A stretch of DNA of 64,000 nucleotides, taken from assembly GCA_963966185.1 (NCBI GenBank), contig CAWZYM010000309.1:270258-334257 (forward strand), given 5' to 3'. Both the position numbers and the translations under genes were made by a program. Positions 61,278-64,000 of the stretch are shown one piece after another. A model generated the notes under the pieces. It did not search any database. It worked only from the letters and a program-made list of their open reading frames with translations, and was not told the DNA's origin. Origin of the DNA: Rhabditoides inermis (lineage: Eukaryota > Nematoda > Chromadorea > Rhabditida > Rhabditidae). How positions within the stretch are numbered: position 1 is the first letter of the stretch; each line of letters begins with the position of its first letter.

Positions 61278-63677
61278 TCTCGCACTACCTTCTCTTTCAC
61301 TAAGGTCTGTCTGCTTATATCTTCTTCTCCACTCATCTTCTGACTGATATTGAACGACGGTTGTACGCGACTTGTTGCGTTCACTCTTCAACATATTGCA
61401 GGCAGTCTCCAATGGCGCACACAACGCACCACACATCAACTACAAGGTGAGCCAAAACCTTCCTCACTTTCGTGTTTCATGAAAAAATGCACTGTCTTCT
61501 GCAGGCGCCGACGCACCAGTCGTATCATGTGCCTCTTCCCAGCCACAGGCCGCGCCCCACAGAACCACCGCGCACCAGCAGATACAGGTTCGACCTGCTG
61601 ACCTCTCTCTCTCTTATCTTATACTAAACTAGGAGAATTGTGGCGATTGTGGTTAAGAGAGTTGAAGTAACATCTCTTTCCAGAAATAACTCCGTGTCTT
61701 CTATGAACACGAGTCCTTCTCGCTCTTCCCACGCCGGATGCGACCTCCGCCCGATCTATGGTAGTTAGATCTTCGCCATCTTTTTCATAACTTGTCTTCT
61801 CCAAATCCCCTCTTTTTCCAGGTGTGACAGTCCTCAATCGGCCGAGTCGTGCGGAGTCACCCAGCAATGCCAGGCTCTCAGAAGACAGGTGTGGTCACTT
61901 GTTTTTCTTACAAGTCTCTTTTGTTGTTTCTTTGTACGTATTGTCGCAGCTGTATCCGTTCAGGCGCGTCCCTCAAGCTCACCCCATCTACGAGGCACTC
62001 TGCCCATACTGCCTAGGTAAAGAAAGAGTAACAAACAACAACTACTACTAGTAGTAGTAATAGTAAGCTAGTATTAGTAAACACCCATATACCTTGCAGA
62101 AGTTCATCTCGAACCAGCTGGGAGCGATCTTCAACCAGTTCCGCGGACAGTTCGAACTCGAGATGGTACCGTGGGGAAACGCCAGGATACTCAAGGTAGT
62201 TTGTAGTTTTTAGTTTTACTCAGTATGTGTTTTGAACTGTAGTTTGTAATTCGCTTCTCACGTTTTTTGCCGGTTCAGTGAGACTTCCTCGTGAACGGCA
62301 GTAAATCATTGGTGGTCAGTGTTTCGGAAGAATGGGGGGAGAGAGAGAGGAGAGAGAGAGATAGAGAGAGAGAGAGAGACGGAGGTGGGGCAAGTGCCCT
62401 GCGGGGGCAATCAGTGCAAAACGCGAGACGAAATGAGTGTGATAAAACGAGAGAGAGATTGTGGGTTGAGTGATATGAGGAGAGTATTGCAAAGGCGCGA
62501 GAGGTGATCATTTGGAGAAAACCCATCAGATCATATAACGATTTATAACTAATCATATATACAAATTCTTCGGCCGTGAAGCTTTTCGCACCCGAAACGG
62601 CTTTTGTCTTCTCAGTCTTACCTATTTTGTTTTGTTATCGCACATATGCGTTTACAACAGGACAACAAGTGTTTTCTAGGACGGTTCGTTTTCGTGCAAT
62701 CACGGCAAGAAGGAGTGTGATGCGAATAAACTGCAGAGTTGCGCCATCGATGTGATGAAGGTGTGTATATGTGATTCCATCTCCTCCCAAGCATAGCTGT
62801 CGTATCTTGTTCAACCACCTAACAAAAGGGAAATAAAAAAAGCCAAATAGATTGTTGTGATGCAAGTCAAAGCGGTAGTTTCGATACGTTCTGATGCAGA
62901 ACAGAAGTGAAGTGTTGTCCTCTTTCACAGGTGAAAGGCGCCCTTCCGTTCATCGTGTGTCTGGAGAGGGCCATTCAGACCACCCACATTGAAGGCGCCA
63001 TTCAACAGTGCCAGAGCCTCATTCGAGCAAACTACAGGCAGATCAGGTGCGTGATTTTCAGTATCTTTTGTGAATTTAATACTTTCCGATTGAGCTTTGA
63101 TAATGAACACCTGTTGAATATTGAATATTGAATATTGTTTCATACATGAATGGACCGCCTATCTATTGCACGCACTTCTTTCTTAATGAGCTTGTTACGA
63201 TGTAGATATACATGTAACATTTTGAAGTGCAATTTCTATTGCAGGCAGTGCTACGACGGAGAGCGCGGGATGGCCCTGCAGAGAGAGGCGGCCAGGATCA
63301 CAATGACCACCAGACCCAATGCCATCGTCGAGGTCGGTGACCCCCCCCCCCTCCTTTCTTTCTCTCTCTCTCTATCTTTCTCTCACACTCTCTGTCTCTG
63401 TCTCTCTCTCTCCCTCTTTCTGTCTCTCTCTCTTTCTCTTCTTTCCGATCTCTTGCCTCTTTGCCTTCTTTTGCATAGTACCCGTGTACGTTTCACAGTT
63501 GCTTCAATAGCGTTACATACTTTGTCTCTGTAATATAATTTTGTCAACCATCAATTACGTTTTTAGGTCCCGTACCTGCTGATCAACGACTATACTCCGA
63601 ACGTGGACAACAACAACCTGAACATCATGATGCTGCCGCAGCTGCTCAACAAGTGGACCAAGCTGTACAGGGCGTGA
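58232..63677 (+). CDS. GILT-like lysosomal thiol reductase with Q-rich N-terminus
   Basis: Signal peptide MRTTLLAICVLAQ, then five Q-rich exons (58330-61230). The GILT part has PPPDLWCDSPQSAESCGVTQ (~61730-61850), the active-site CPYC (61999-62012), KFISNQLGAIFNQF (62101), PWGNARILK, the family block CNHGKKECDANKLQSC (~62699-62745), VKGALPFIVCLERAI and the C-terminal YLLINDYTPNVDNNNLN, TGA 63675-63677. GILT enzymes reduce disulfides in the lysosome. A Q-rich GILT is reminiscent of C. elegans pqn-48. The frame is broken twice by one base: AAATAACTC at 61684-61692 lacks a base (giving TAA), and ctgccTag at ~62014 has an extra base. Correcting both restores every splice phase, so assembly error is likely. 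One intron starts with GC (61233). AATAAA lies at 63859-63864. Confidence 0.8.
59402..59487 (-). repeat. tRNA-like sequence (SINE or tRNA pseudogene)
   Basis: The minus strand reads ggcggtagcgcagtggatg and, after ~35 bases, cgggttcgatgccgcccg: an A box and a B box with correct spacing. The anticodon stem does not pair well. It is probably a tRNA-derived SINE rather than a functional tRNA. Confidence 0.5.
59805..60067 (+). repeat. Left arm of a foldback carrying a tRNA-like sequence
   Basis: Inverted partner of 60491-60753. Contains gttgtggcctagtggcgaaa (A box, ~59987) and gagttcgattccgc (B box, ~60034). Confidence 0.7.
60491..60753 (-). repeat. Right arm of a foldback carrying a tRNA-like sequence
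   Basis: Reverse complement of 59805-60067 with a few differences; spacer ~423 bp. The B box lies on the minus strand near 60515. Confidence 0.7.
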
Positions 63678-64000
63678 AACGCACCATGTGTAACGTATCC
63701 TGTTGAAAACAATCGGTTTTCCCGTTGTTTTGTTGCACTTCCTACCACTCACAGCGATGATCTTTCGATGACCTTTTCATGCTCCAAAATTATCCGAGAC
63801 ATTTGTTTGACTAATGTGAGATTCAGTGTGCGGATGATGTGTATGTGAACGTGAAGTGAATAAAAAGTTAAGTTTTCAAATCTTAGACTCACGACGTGCA
63901 GAGACCTGATTACAGATTCACTTACATGGACTATTGTTGTATCACGATTTAGTACTTTTCACATATTTTGATTGCAGTAGTCGACTGAACAACATTTCGG
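63678..64000. other. 3' UTR and downstream flank
   Basis: Apart from the polyadenylation signal, nothing recognisable up to the window edge. Confidence 0.4.
63859..63864 (+). terminator. Polyadenylation signal of the GILT gene
   Basis: AATAAA 182 bases after the stop codon. Confidence 0.5.

Overview
The window looks like nuclear DNA of a free-living rhabditid nematode. Genes have many short exons with GTRAG donors and TTTCAG acceptors. The gene families fit: a Q-rich GILT protein, an ShK-plus-papain protease, a UDP-glycosyltransferase, DUF19-like secreted proteins and a CK1-family kinase. The heavy (GA)n/(CT)n load would suit a diplogastrid such as Pristionchus, but the species cannot be fixed from sequence alone.

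Layout. 1-122: tail of a 125-bp hairpin-ended element. 140-5060 (+): a chimeric, decayed locus in which a prominin-like C-terminal half runs in frame into a protein tyrosine phosphatase domain and then a CK1/TTBK-like kinase domain; it carries three nonsense codons, one frameshift and a LINE fragment inside an exon. 6109-24210: no genes; a head-to-tail array of hairpin-ended, Helitron-like elements filled with forkhead-motif (GTAAACA) arrays and ~140-bp minisatellites, including a 3.38-kb near-identical tandem duplication. 25678-31188 (-): one large unrecognised gene with about 21 exons. 31.2-37.9 kb: a mosaic of inverted duplications, gene fragments, foldbacks and another hairpin-ended element. 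38.4-47.1 kb: three paralogous secreted cysteine-rich genes (one +, two -) around a Ulp/SENP-type SUMO protease gene. 47.7-50.4 kb (+): a papain-family protease. 51.8-53.6 kb (-): an F-box gene. 54.0-56.9 kb (-): a UGT. 58.2-63.7 kb (+): a GILT-like thiol reductase gene with a tRNA-like element and a foldback in its largest intron.

Shared function. The protease, UGT, GILT and secreted cysteine-rich genes are all products that enter the secretory route, and several have TGATAA-type GATA sites upstream, as intestinal nematode genes often do. That link is inference. Several otherwise intact genes are each broken by a single-base indel (near 3457, 41700, 61687 and 62014), so residual assembly error must be separated from real decay. 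The substitutions to stop codons and the LINE insertion in the 140-5060 locus are better evidence of true pseudogenisation.
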